Shown here in pieces: positions 25,063-37,685 of a DNA stretch of 64,000 bases (positions within the stretch are counted from its first letter, which is position 1; every line of letters begins with the position of its first letter). The stretch covers positions 10,294,925 through 10,358,924 of the forward strand of contig JACDQD010000003.1 of assembly GCA_019843655.1 (NCBI GenBank). The letters are read 5' to 3'. The notes under the pieces were generated by a model. The model was not told the DNA's origin and did no database searches. It saw only the letters and a list, made by a program, of their open reading frames with translations. This DNA is from Lethocerus indicus (Eukaryota; Arthropoda; Insecta; Hemiptera; Belostomatidae). The translations under genes and the position numbers were made by a program.

Positions 25063-26261
25063 CATGAAATACACTCATCAATTTCAAAACTGGATGAAAT
25101 CTGGTCAAAATGTATGTTTGATTGGCCCCTTAAGTTAATAAGGTACGTGTTATAGTGTAAAGTAGACCCAAATTCCCTCATTATATTTGGTCTTGTACGT
25201 ATGAAAATGACTTTTCCGATCAAACCCTGACATATTTTACCTTACATATTTTTTTTGATATGCGATAAGTGCGCGTTGAATTTCACTGCAGTATGATATA
25301 TGTGTTTCAATGTTACTACTCTCTGAGAATTTATTCTTTCCATATTATGTGAAATTTACTGTCACGTACTTCTAGGCATTTTATATATTTCAAAACAGCT
25401 TGTGTTGGTATTTTCGGTGCACAGTTGTTATTTCATTTCATTCAACCGACGGGAAGGTAGCGATATATTTTCTACGCGTGCTAGATAATGCCGTTCATAG
25501 TTTTGAATAGTGCAAAATCCTCCCTGGAGCTAGAAAACACGCTTTGAAGACGTTTCTCTGAATTCCTCGGGGAGTAAAAGAGTTCTGTACCGCTCAGGCT
25601 GAAAGTCCTCAGAGATCTTTTGACTCTTTTAAGACTGTGCTCTCATGGAAGCTTATGCCGGCCATAAAAATAGAGCATTGTTTCCTATCGGTTCCCCTAT
25701 TTCCGCTGCACCCATAGTGCTCTCGCGATTAAAATGGCTTCCTTCTTCCTCTTCTTCTTATTGATCTTCCGGGCCCATTACTCCACTGCTCCTTCCTGCG
25801 AGTTCGAGTTATGTTGCCTCCAGTTGTGGTTCTATTCACATTAAAAGTGTACTTGTTAATCGGTCATCCCTTTCTGCTTCACTGGAGCGCTCGCCGTAAT
25901 TAAAATGACCGACCGTTTACTCTTTAATGCAAAAAATATCAATGACCGTGATATATCTCGTGACCACTTCGTATTCATATTGAAAGAGGCAATTATTTTA
26001 ACGCCGCGTACTTTCTTAACTTCAGCTAAGCGCCGATAGTTGTTTTAACACGGACCCTGGAAAAGCTCAAAACGTTTCAAATTGGCATCTAAGGGCCTCC
26101 AGAAAGGGGAATGCCGGAAGTAGACCCTATAGGCAATATATATTAAGTAAGTGGGCTCAGCCCCACCCCTCCGGGGCATCCAGGCATCGCTTCTGAAGGG
26201 AGATTACATTCGGATTATTGAGGGAAAGGGGCGGAAAGTCGATAGAAGGTGGAACAACCTT

Positions 26262-26335
26262 CCTTTATTTTTTCCGATTTTTTCCTTTATTTTTTCCGAT
26301 TTTTTCCTTTATTTTTTCCGATTTTTTCCTTTATT
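26262..26335. repeat. 22-bp tandem minisatellite, about 3.4 copies
   Basis: The 22-bp unit, a pyrimidine-rich CCTTTATTTTTTCCGA followed by six T bases, repeats about 3.4 times without visible mismatch. Perfect identity between units suggests recent expansion. On the plus strand it is a long polypyrimidine tract inside the presumed intron. The open frame crossing it (26151-26345) is an artefact of the repeat. Confidence 0.95.
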
Positions 26336-28052
26336 GTCCACTTAAATTAGCTTCCAATACTTGTAAAACGCAGCTTAGGTGAAGTAGAAGAATTATTTTT
26401 ATTAATTGTTTTAATACGAAAATTGTATTATGTCTCACCGTTGATCTTAGAGATCTTGGAACCAAGTGTACCGAGCTTACAATGTGCCAACGTGGTTTTG
26501 GATTTCGTATTATAGTAATCAGGATTTTTTCCTTATCGATTTCATAATGAATTTACGTCATCAATGACCAAATACATACCTAACGATTCATGTTATTTTT
26601 TAAACTCTTCAATTATTCTTTTTAAGGTACTTGTTAGGAGATTTGCTAGGTTTTAGAATAGAAAATGAACTGTCGGCACCGATGACACGTCCTGCTGACA
26701 CTGTCACTACGCTATTACCGCGGTGGCTTTTGATTGATGAGTTTATACGCAAAAGTGCAGTGACTGTTTTTAGTTTAATTTTTGGTTGACAATGCAGTTG
26801 AATTTGTTATAAAATATCTCTTTCCCTGCCCGTATGCATTCAATTACCTTTTCTACCTGGGTTTAGTACTTATAAAAAAACATATCGCACTCCTCGGCCA
26901 CGAAGCTGGGCAGATAAAAAACTCTAATTAATACATCCATCAAAAAAAGCCAAAGAAGCAGACGCGTACCGGAGAATATGGAGATATACCGGATATTAAA
27001 CACGAGAGAGTTAAAGCCTTTCACTAAAGGTCAACAGATCGAAACAGAAAAACACAGAATTTCTACGCCATAAATATAGTGAAAACTTATAATGTTTTTA
27101 AAATTGTATTTCTACACTCCAATGCTGATATTAGAAGCCTGACGATGTCTATTTAGACTAATAAATTAGAAAACAGTAAAATCAACGAGAGCTACTGAAC
27201 AGTGTATCAACGATCTTACCTTCTTGTGCAGGGGAAATGACTAGGATTATTATTATGTCGCTATAATTACTACCATGTTAACATTCACTTCACACAACAC
27301 GCAATGAGTAGTTATGTTAAAAGCAAAATAAAATGATAATAACGGGTGCACGTGGTCTCTCCCATGTGATCCAACATCTTTGCACCTTCATCTTTCATCT
27401 TTTTATCTTCTGTACACGGACAGAGAGTGAACGTCCGAAGCGGTGGCAATAAAGTGTTTGCCGCACGCAACTAGTTCATCATGGGTGGCCCCGAACTCCT
27501 CAGCCTCACCCTCCCGGCCCTTTCTTAATTATCACCGGCCATTTTAAATCTAGGACCGCTCGCAGTAATAACGATTTCAGTCCACTTCTGAAGGTCAAGT
27601 CTCTCAAATCGGACAGAATAGAATGTTCGTCGTTTTGGCTCCCAAGTCTCTCGTTTTTACCTCTTCTGGTATAGTAATGAGAAAACCGTTGAGGAAGAAA
27701 TCCACCAGGAATTCACGTGTATAAAACAATTGTATTAATCCTCTGGCACAGTCATGTACAATATTGAACGCTGAAAGGATTCGAGGGTTTCGTATTGCAG
27801 TTAGTATCTATCTATATATGTATACAACAAAATAAGTCGGGGCATATGTTGCTCGTTCGATTTGCAGAAGAAAGCATATCGTTTCCTAGATAAGGTAGGT
27901 CTTACACCGGTTATCGTACAACATCGAAGCAGATGTTCTGGCGACCTGCGTATGCGCCTCACTAACTTATTGACTGAAAGTGAATGAAAGGCCTCAGAAC
28001 GCTTGAGGGTCTCTAATTTGTATTAGCCGGATATTTTTCGGTAATAAGCGAC

Positions 28053-28075
28053 CGGCAGACGGGTACCGTCTACCG
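28053..28075. repeat. GC-rich imperfect hairpin
   Basis: AGACGG (28057-28062) pairs with CCGTCT (28066-28071) across a GTA loop, and after one mismatch the flanking CGG/CCG also pair. It sits in a GC-rich island (about 28.02-28.48 kb) next to AATAAG/TATTAG sequences. It could be a regulatory palindrome bound by a dimer, or chance. Confidence 0.45.
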
Positions 28076-30410
28076 CCGAATGAAAATTGTAGGGCACAAA
28101 TCTAGAGAAAATTATACTTTAAAGGGGCTAATTTCGAATTTATTTAGATGCCGTCTTCCGTCACTGCTTTCGGCCCTTTTCGTTAATTTCTCTGCCTTGG
28201 AGAATGACGCCTTCACAAAGGGAACAATATGAGGGAATTTGTCGCCGGATTTAGGCAAGGGAAGTGTCGCGGATGGAACCGAGCCGCCGGCCCCTCTGTA
28301 AAGCGGCCGATCAGTTAATCCCGTCACGTGTGAGACACCCTTGGGAACATATGCATTGTCGAATCCCCTCTCCCCCTCCCATATGCCCCATTCTGAATCC
28401 CATTTCACCCTTTTCTGGAATAATTCAAATCTATCCCCGGTTTCTAGCCCTTTATCGAATTTCAAATATCCACCCCGTTCGACAGAAATAACGTAATTGT
28501 GAAGTAATATTTGATGACTTTTTCAGTAACATCATTGGAAATCATATATGCTGCGTTAATACTGTCAGTATATCCTTTTACTGTCAGTATATAATTAATA
28601 CAATTATATTTATATGAAAATGGCCTTCAGAAAAATCGCACGAACACACTACGCCGCGAAAAAGATAAAGATCCGGGCTAAGTGCGTTTATGTGAGGGCC
28701 ATGCAAATCCGATTTGTCCAAATTTGTCCGTTTAATTCCGGCTTATTTATTCAAGCGCAAAGTAAAACAGATGAGACTGGATTGGACGACGAAGCCAGTA
28801 AGTGAAAACTGAGGAAGTAATAAATTTACATTATTGCCAGGGCCGAACAGCTTTTTCAGCTTACAGGCTTGATGCCCGAGATTCTTTTGTGACTCTCACC
28901 GCCCGCCAGTAAAATCTTCCTCTGAGGATGGAAACAATTTTAAAAGGGAATCCTCCTTCTCGAACATTATCTTTTGAATGGCATCATAACAAAATTCCCC
29001 GAGAAAATAAAACAAATGGGTCGTCTTAAGGCAGCAAAAAATAATTCAGTTTATGATTAGGCTCCCTTTGCTCCGCCTCCGGATGCTTGAAAGTAAAGTG
29101 TAGAAAAGGAGATTCGTATTTTTTTATTTGTATGATTCACGTAAGTATCATAATTTATTGAAAAGTGTGGTACAAGAGAACACAACGGAAATAATTAGGA
29201 ATAATAATATAAATAATTTAACTTAAGTTTTAAATATATTTATTTAATTTAACTTATTCCTAAAAATTTCTTGAGATATTTTTACAAAACCTTAATATTA
29301 AGATATTTTTTTCCGCGAAATATCCTAAGTCGCGGTACTGAATAGCATTTCACAATTTAACAGGGTTAGTTTTACCCTACTGTATTTGGGTCTAGGTAAT
29401 CTTTCTTATTTATAAAATCCGTCTTTCCGCCTCCTTTCTCTGTCGGCTGGGGTTTATCCGCGATGGCTAAGTGACATTTGTGGCGGTTTCTTGGCGTATC
29501 ACTTAAAGAGACGAGTGCCCCTAAGAGAATGGCTATTTGAAAAGAAATAAGGCCCCGGGTCCACCGCTTCCCCCCTCTCACTCAATAAACGCTTTTGTAC
29601 TTATTTTCCCCCCGAGCGCCATTGGCATTTCAATTCGACCTCGCGCCGATTGCATTCTGTTCTTATACCTCGCCGAATTCCAGTCCCTCGGTCCGACCTC
29701 TGCTCCGGAACAATGGACACTTCTCAACGCCCGGCCAAACAATAAACCAATATATTTCGAAATTAGAATTGATATAGTTTCTAAAAATAGAGTCATCGAT
29801 TCTACCATATCTATTGTTATATATTGAATATAACGTTTGTTTTTCAAACAAAAGGTTGGTAGACAAAAATAAATCAGTGCCAGGATTTTCGCCCAACCAC
29901 GTGTAATGAAAAACTTAGGGGTATTACTGACTTTGTTTGATAGAATATCCGTTCTGTTTTTTAACAACGCCTCCGGTTTAAGCGCGATCAATTGTATCGG
30001 ACTGAATTCTTTGCTCCGAAATGTTTGGCCATATTTTGATAGCATTGAAAACACAAGCTTTTGCAGCCCAGCTATGGCCACTCTGGCATTGCCCCGTTAT
30101 ATTCCTTTAAATCGAGTTATTATACTTTTAAGTTCAGTGATATATGGACCGTTTAGGACTGCCATTATGCTACAGGCGTCGAAGCTCGTTAATTCTAATA
30201 ATCTCAATCCACCTGTTCCTAACTGAGAGCGTAGACACGGTATAGTATAGTGCAACCGACTGGCTGGGTAGAGGGCCGGATTGGTGAACTCCAGGGTCGT
30301 TTCGGGTGACCGATGGAGAATATTTGGGGCATGGCCAAGGTCAGTCAAGTGTTAGCGGCGGTCTCCTGCCTTGTTCTTGTCCAATTGGGAAGGGGGAGAG
30401 GGATGTGGGG

Positions 30411-30428
30411 AGGAGGAGGAGGAGGAGG
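30411..30428. repeat. (GGA)6 trinucleotide run
   Basis: Six GGA/AGG units lie in a purine-rich strand segment (30388-30428). On the opposite strand the same run encodes poly-proline in short open frames, which explains why those frames look coding; they have no recognisable domain. Confidence 0.9.
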
Positions 30429-32468
30429 TGCCAGTATTGTGGAATGCGGTCCTGACGGGTAAAAGCGGGTCCCTAGCACCCGGCAACCACGGCCCTCTGC
30501 AGCTACCCCAGACAACCACCAACACCTGCTGTCTACCGACAGCACTCTGTTTCAAATTTAGAGTTTCAGATTGACCATACGGGTCTTAATCTTCTATTTG
30601 TAAAATTTCAGAAAGGAATATTATCCAATTCCACATAGCAAATGTTTCCTGACACGCTGTTCCCACATTTCTTATTTCCATTCATCTCCTTGAATCTCTT
30701 CCTTATGGCCTAACAATCATTCCCGTCTGATTTTTTTAATTAATCCAACTTTATAACCTTTACCTGAATTCTGTTTCATTGCACCCGTTTCAATTATTAG
30801 CGTCCTGAATTAATGAGACGATTCCGAGGCGTGAGTAATTTCGTGCGGATGTAATTACCTAATCCTTGGGAAACTGAGAAAGGGGACCGAAGCAACATAT
30901 AGCAATATTGTATATACGGCTAGTGGATGTTCTTTAATCTAACTGGAGAATTGTTTGCGCATCTCTCAGTGGGTTTGAATGGGATCATTAACCAGCACTT
31001 GTTTGGCCATGTTTCTGAAGTCGTTTGATCTACTATGTGATAAAGATGACCGATACGTGATTACGGTACATCTGTCGATAAATGAATATTATTGTGCCAA
31101 ATTATCGTGCTTAGGTAAGAATAAACTTTTGTAAGAATAAGTTTTCTTCTCTTTATAATACATATACTATTCGAGTAGCGCTTAATACTAACACAAGGGC
31201 GGTAGGGTTTGCTGATTCGTAGAAATTAAAGATAGATTAGAATACCGTTTGCTGTTTTCAGGGCTTGACGAAGGCACGAATGTCAACTTATCATGTGTCA
31301 TTTCCAGAAAAGTTATCGACGGTAAAATGGGAAAATTGGGAATATCCCCGTTAGGATCTGTCACGTCGGACAGGCAGTCTCTCACAGGGCCCTTGAAGAT
31401 TTCAGATAGTATTAAAATTACGGCCCTCGTAAAGGTCGCCGGGTATCAACAGCGTCAATAAAGTTATGCAGTTGACAATTCACGTGACAGGTCGTGGAAC
31501 GTTACCGTTACGCGGACGTTTATCCATATCCTTGCGCATTACGACCCTCGTTAACTGTATCAATTCAATCTGTAGGCGTTAGATACCGTGAAAATAGATT
31601 GCTTTTTTCATTGGACTCCAGTGTTATCAGCAACACTGCGTAGTTCTGTTTTTAGATCAGTTTAAGTAATACATATTTTTGTATGACTTCGCGAGAAATT
31701 TGAAGAATTTTAATGATTATCACAAATCTGTCTAAATATTTAGATAACTTGGCCCAGTTCTGAGATTATTTCACACATTTTGCTGATTTCCTGATTTTCA
31801 ACTTTGTATTTTAGAGTATTATTATGCAGGAGCTATCCCCTTGTGTCCGGAGAAGTATGTTCGGTAATATTCGTCTCCTACTTTTGACCTAAAATGACGT
31901 AATATTCTTTATGTGTAAATAAGATACGAAAACAGACAAAATTTAATTGTGTACAGCAATATCGAATTGTTCAAAACTAGATTCTACTATGGAGCAAACG
32001 AGTTTCAGCAGTTGGTAATACGGCGCCAGCATTGTAAATGTTTTCAGAACAGTACTGAGCCCCCTCGGTTGATTGGCTATTATTGCCCGGTTGAATTTCG
32101 ACATTGTTCAAACGGAATGGCGTTAAAATGAAAATACCGATCTTGAAACATAACAGGCTGATTGTCCCGCGCTGCACCGATTTAATTACCTATCAACCGT
32201 TTGAAGATCGTTCGGAATCCGACTAGTAGAAGAACCGGAGTTCTGGCACAAGCCGATCACTGTTATATAAATGCGGTTGCCCGCTAACAGCTGTGTCCGG
32301 CTAACATGAGTCTGGCACGGCGTCAAAAGTGTAGCTTATTTCAATATTGAATATTGAACACAACGCTTTTCTAGTGTTACGCAAAAAAAATTACAATTGG
32401 CTATTGATTGAACATAATTGCGTAATTAAATTTGAATTTCCTATATCCCGAGTCGGGGAATAAATCCC

Positions 32469-32514
32469 TAGGTCCAATGATTAGAGTATTCGCTCTCCGA
32501 TACCTTCGATTCAA
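32469..32514 (+). mobile_element. tRNA-like sequence, possible SINE head relic
   Basis: An A-box-like stretch (TAGGTCCAATGATTAGAG, 32469-32486) continues into TATTCGCTCTCCGAT, which resembles the D-arm to anticodon-arm region of tRNA-derived SINEs. A degenerate B-box-like CTTCGATTCAA follows at 32504-32514 at a suitable distance. The cloverleaf does not close properly, so it is not a working tRNA gene. A decayed SINE head is the best guess, with low certainty. Confidence 0.3.
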
Positions 32515-35500
32515 CAACTTATACTAACATAAAAACAACACGGATGTGGCAGTAACAGAGCTATACACGTTTAGAGTACCTTTTATTATAAATCTGCCTT
32601 ACGATCTTCTATCTCCACATTCATAGACATCTAAAATTACATTTTATTAAATTGTGTTTTTAATGGCTAATCTTTTTAAAAATTCGGATTTAACCGTAAC
32701 ATTCAGATTGGTGAGTTATATAAAAGACAATAAAGTTATATAAAAAGAGAGAAAAAGTCATGAATCCGGTGGTTGGCCTGCACTCCGTGGTGGGTGGGCG
32801 ATCGAAGATTTCCCATCTGAATTGTTCCCGAAGTTGTGGATTATTGCGCACGACGTATTGTGCATTATGTTTCCGTCTCATTCTTCCCTGCGGTTCGCCG
32901 TAACTTCTCGAAAGGTTTTTGGGCGGAAAAAAGTTGTTGAAGGCGTACGTTAATTCGCCAATGATATTGACGAGGGAGAAAGTCTTCAATTTTCAGTCGT
33001 TCTCAATTTTGATATTAAAAATTACCGCCGTAGCAATTATAACGGAGGTCACAGTTGGTTCGAAGTTGACGAACTGCCATCTACATGGTAGATAGTGTCG
33101 GGCCCCGGTGCCGAATTGTTGCCCGAGAGTTCACTTAACTGTAAACTGGGCTCCCCGAGGAGATGCTGGGTCAGAGGCGAAGCCGCCATCTTCCCCATTT
33201 TCGTATTCTCAGAAGAAGGACCTCGCTCGTTCTTCAGGGGAAATTTTCGAAGTACGGCCTTCTATCGTTTTGCCCGTTCCTGTAATTGCCTTGTGCATAA
33301 AGATGAGTGTAGATCCTCACCTACTGAGAGTTATCTTGCTATTACGAGGCTTTAATTGGAGATACCTGGCCTCGACCGTCGAACAAAGGCCGAATTTCAA
33401 TTGAATCTAATTGTTTCTTATTAGGTTATACGAATCTCGTAATAAAATAATGCGGATACATTTTTGTTATTTATAGATGTCATTTTTCCACCTTCTAAAA
33501 TTCGGATTTAATCCTTCGTAGTAGAGTATTTGATATAATTAGTTCGACCTATTTAAGTTGCGGATTTATTTAAAAATATCGATTAGAAATTGGCAATCGG
33601 CAATTAGGGTAATTTTTTGACCTGGTTAAATTGTTCCCGTGTAATGATGGATGAAAATACTGAGGAATGTTTTTTACTTTCGCCTCTTGACGTTAAGTGC
33701 GCTCAAACAGTTACTGAAAGTGAATTACTCTAGATTAATTTGATTTACGACAGTTGAATATCAACCGTCCAAGAAAATGATATGTTATTACTTGGAGTCT
33801 TCCAAGGAAGTATCTTTCAGCGGTTTTTATGCGACAGAAAACTAACGAGGTGTTAAGAGAAATACGTTCTGTGTTACGAGGACAGTATAATGGCGAATAC
33901 ATAAATTGTGAGATTGTCCTCTTAGCTAGGCTGGAAAATAATTCATTATTATCCCGTTTCTCCTGGTATATACCGCCTAGGGAGGGTTTAATTAAAGCCG
34001 ACGCCCCCCCACACCCTCCGAGCGGGGCCAACTCTCATAAATCGGGCAGGGCCCATAAGAATGGGATCAATTCTCAATCTCCCGGCCACGAGAGAAATCT
34101 CCAGGGCTGAACACTATAAAAGGCCTGTGATTACTTCACGGGGAGTTCTTGCAATCCGGTTTTGATATCTCGGGCGGCCGCTAAATCTCCAAGTTTTGAT
34201 GAAACCCCGCTCTTCATTTGAACACAACTATATTTTGCTTGAATATAAAGCACGTATGTTCATCACAGTCGAAGATTTCTTGAGTTTAGTCGTTGTCTCA
34301 CATTCAATTGTATTTTTCTGTTATTAAATCCCAAATCTTATAATTCACTTGATATTGGTTGAGTTCCGGTTTTTCAATCCCCTGTTAAGTGTAGATTTAT
34401 GTACTATATACAGTGACATCGTTCAAAGACCGTATTATTTCGCATTCCAACTTCAGCAAGGAGTAAGTTCATCAAACATTTTACACTTGCTTCTCCTGAT
34501 GCCTCGACGGAAAGTAATCCAGCTTTGTTCCTTTTGTAGGAGTTGTCCTAAAACAAACATTGCTGGTTTGTTCAGCAATGGGGAACGTTGTCCCCACTCT
34601 GATTAAGGTATGGGCGGACTTAGGGTTGGTCGGGGGGTGGGACTTCCATAGTATTTTTTCTAGGGTGTCCAAAAATATACAACTTAGATTTGGTGGGGAC
34701 ACATCAAACAGTATAGAACCCATAGCCTAACACATATATTTTGGCATTTATAAATATAGATCATTCCTTAGTATTTCACTGGCAACAATGTAATATACAA
34801 TACATTAAGAATATTATTAAGACAATGCTGTAAAACAACAATGGGCCAAATCGTTATTTCGTCACGTGTTCATGGACGAAATCAGAAAGCTAGTGTTATA
34901 TGAATTTCGTCTGTTCCTCTTCTATTAATATAATTATGGGAATAATTGATTAATTTCTTACCAAAAATATTTTGTTTGCTATCTAACAACAGTAGTGTTG
35001 GATTTTAAAACGTGCAGTCCTGCTGTCCGCCCGGAATTAACCCACCACGGGCCGTAATCTGGGCGCCGGTTATAACATTTTGTTTTAAAACAAGTTTTGT
35101 TCAGCTGGAGAAGCTAGCCTGTCTAGTTTGTTGGCCTGTTGGCCCCCGATAGTATGCAGGTAGGGGTCGCCCCCCTTTATAATAGACCGGCCCTTATTAA
35201 CCCGTTCTGAGCGGCTCCTCTTTTCCTACACCCTGGGGTTTGTTCTGATTACCTGAAGGCGGCGGCTTCTTGGACCGATTATTACATACCTGACGAAACT
35301 CAGCCGCCCCCAGTCTTTTTTCGAGGCCGAGATTCCTATTAGCTAGGATGTACGTGGAGTTAGCTCGGTCGTCAAACCTTATTTACTCTGACATTCTTGC
35401 CTCAGTGAAACTAGTACTTATTTTGCACATCTTTAACGCATTTATATGTTTCATTCTTTTCGCAATTGATTATTTATACTAACGCTTGCTAAATTTGCCA

Positions 35501-37308
35501 AGCCACATAGAGCACTGCCGACTAAAGAACTTATGGAACTGACCCCATTCCGTCAGCTGTTATAGGAGTTGTAATCCGTTTTTGCGATCCGTCTGTAAAA
35601 ACTGCCATTAGTAACATCTGTTCATGCGGGCATCGATATCGTAACGCGTATCATTTAAAATTAAATTTTTTTTTCTGCCTGTTAAACTGAATCCAATAGT
35701 CCGGCGACAGAATGTTCTTGGAGCTACAAATATATTCGTACAGACCGATATTATTCATACTTTGAATACCGTTCGTAACAATGATAGTGGCAGGTTGTGT
35801 TTATGCATGACGCCTGTCGGGCAGGCAAGGTTCATTTGTATGTGGGACATGGTGGCGGCGGTGGTCCATGTACTTCCCGGTCAAGCATTCCACCTCCCAG
35901 CTAAGCCCCCTTCACCGCAAGGTCATTCTAACGGACCGTCATACAATTCTGTCTTTTTACGTATATACATACAAATGAACTCAAACTGCTACTCAAAACA
36001 TAGACAAATTTCGTAAGTCCTACGCAGCCGCAAGATAGTTCTTTTGAGTCACCGTCACGAGCCTATTTATTTCTCTTATCAAAAAATAATTGCGCCTAAT
36101 ATTTTTGTATAAAGAACAAGGTATGGATAGCATTGTTTGGAAATTATGAAGTATGTCGTCTTAATATCATCCCGTTATATTAGACCAGTTTCGGCTTCTC
36201 TCCATCGTTGGTACCGTTTAATTAGCCATGCAGCAGGGAGGGCTGAGGCATCCTATCAACTATCAACACAGTTATTCATCTACAGCTGTTTGAAAAGAAC
36301 TAGCAACCCAATAATCGCACGACTGACTTCATTTACTTATTGGTACTGTTCATTAAGGATACGGCTGTGATTCCTCTCATATTCTTTCGACTTTTCTTGG
36401 CGGGGACTGCACCTACGTTCTGCCTCAGTCGTGATGATTTTCGAGTTTGACCGAATAATGACTCCTCTCCCTATATAAACAAGCTCATAAATATTGATTA
36501 ATTTCTAGTTAGACTGCCAGGTACACTTCGTACAGTCCCGGCTATGCCGGTATCGCAATTGGCCTTTTCATAATTCATTCGGGGTTTATCCGAATTAAAT
36601 AGAGGACAGTTTGTTTTGCAGGGCGTAATTTCGCTTGTCGTTTACACGGGTCGTGTTGTAAGTGTAAGTCAGTGTTTGGGCCTTATCTTATTGGCCGGCG
36701 GACTCGGTTCATTGAGCCTCACGTCTTCGGGCCGCCGCCGGGCAAGATCTCCCACACCGGCTCTTCGTTACCTTTTGTCCGCGACGCTCTCCTATTTGTT
36801 TTATTTGAAACCCTGTCGGAATCTAAAACGGAATTACAAAACAGCTCGTGACCGCCCATTCAGTCTTCGGCTTTAACGCTCCCCTTAAACGCTTTCCTGT
36901 TGTAGGCGCTCTGCGGTTGAAAACATTACATTTGCTCTCCGGTACGTCCAAACTTTCAAAGAATCATCAAGAAGGAGAAATAAATTTCACCCGCGGTGAT
37001 CTACGATCAACAGATTTTAATCCAGTTGCCAGTACAAATTCAACTTTACATTTCCATTATATTTGTTCACTAGACAAATCATGACCTGTGATTTACATTT
37101 TTTCATTGGACGTATGTAGATATTGAAATTCCGCCACCATCATATTATGCATATGAGCACAGTTATTATTATTCGAAAGTAATTTATTTCGAAATAATGC
37201 CGAACAATTTTCGCGCTCCAAAGAACATGGCTTCTTCAGAGAAATAACGTAAACAATCCTGAATTTATCTATACGGAATTACGGAATTATTATTTCAGAT
37301 AAGATCAG

Positions 37309-37336
37309 AAAATAATATCTTTCTGGCAAGATTCGC
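37309..37336. repeat. 28-bp direct repeat, left copy (target-site duplication)
   Basis: The left member of a perfect 28-bp direct repeat, matching 37658-37685, that flanks the interspersed repeat copy at 37341-37657. Its core is ATAATATCTTTCTGGCAAG. A perfect flanking duplication on both sides is the signature of insertion by retrotransposition, although 28 bp is longer than most; some of the A bases at its edge could belong to the element's tail instead. Confidence 0.85.
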
Positions 37337-37340
37337 CAAA

Positions 37341-37657
37341 GTTTAGATTAAAAACCAAAACGTATGAACTGGCATCCTGTACGTTAGGGTCTTCCAAATG
37401 CAGTAGGTCGACCAAGATAAGAATTAAAAGTGCTGTACTTTAACATAAAGCTATAAAAACTCTGGAAATAAATTTATTAATCATTTATAAAAAGTTTTTA
37501 TTTGATCTATTTATTATTTTTATTCCGTTTGCGTACGGACAAATCATATCCTACCGAGACTAATTAATATCCCGGAATATAAAAACGCGGAAATGCGCAA
37601 GATATAAATTTCGCATTTTTCCTCAAACAAGGCAATTACTTGTCAGCGGAATAAGAA
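37341..37657. mobile_element. Interspersed repeat, copy 1 (non-autonomous retroelement-like)
   Basis: This segment of about 317 bp matches 40184-40519 over its length with scattered substitutions and small gaps. Shared landmarks in order are GTTTAGATTAAAAACCAA, CCTGTACGTTAGGGTCTTCC, GCAGTAGGTCGACCAAGATA, GTGCTGTAC, TATTTTTATTCCGTTTG and GCGGAATAAGAAAAA. It is flanked by perfect 28-bp direct repeats and ends in an A-rich AATAAGAAAAA tail, which suggests retroposition in this orientation. It has no open reading frame, so it must be non-autonomous (SINE-like) or the 3' end of a longer LINE. Compared with copy 2 it lacks 24 bp between two GTGCTGTAC repeats. Family unknown. Confidence 0.85.
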
Positions 37658-37685
37658 AAAATAATATCTTTCTGGCAAGATTCGC
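37658..37685. repeat. 28-bp direct repeat, right copy (target-site duplication)
   Basis: The right member of the perfect 28-bp duplication flanking interspersed repeat copy 1. It is identical to 37309-37336 and is followed by GAG where the left copy is followed by CAA, so the match ends exactly at the expected boundary. Confidence 0.85.

Larger units (their letters stand above)
24878..37308 (+). other. Intron 3, proximal part (no supported exon)
   Basis: This 12.4 kb stretch follows the donor at 24878. It contains a compound TA/TTTA microsatellite, a 22-bp minisatellite, a (GGA)n run, a tRNA-like relic at about 32.5 kb and GC-rich islands at about 27.9-28.5, 29.4-29.75, 33.1-33.4 and 35.0-35.35 kb. 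I looked for acceptor-bounded segments encoding TM2 with a GCCGA or GYCGA-like motif and found none. Weak splice-bounded open segments (27869-27895, 31261 onward, 36613 onward) are discussed as findings. The longest open frame in the window (29578-30081, minus, 167 codons) has no recognisable domain. Confidence 0.45.

Noticed and set aside
28112..28465. 117-codon minus-strand open frame rich in Lys, Glu and Gly
   Set aside because: It coincides with a GC-rich island whose purine-rich minus strand has few stops; no homologue is recognised.
29578..30081. Longest open frame in the window, 167 codons on the minus strand
   Set aside because: No recognisable domain, no promoter or splice context, and overlapping open frames on the other strand. 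One frame of this length is about what chance gives in 64 kb of six-frame sequence.
31261..31320. Acceptor-led segment reading LDEGTNVNLSCVIS, reminiscent of an immunoglobulin domain B-strand
   Set aside because: The resemblance is only a dozen residues. No Trp core or second Cys follows at the right distance, and the donor is weak.
36613..36876. Acceptor-led hydrophobic open frame considered as the missing tetraspanin TM2 exon
   Set aside because: It lacks the conserved TM2 glycine/cysteine motif, and the hydrophobic part is followed by an Arg/Ser-rich run unlike the tetraspanin inner loop.
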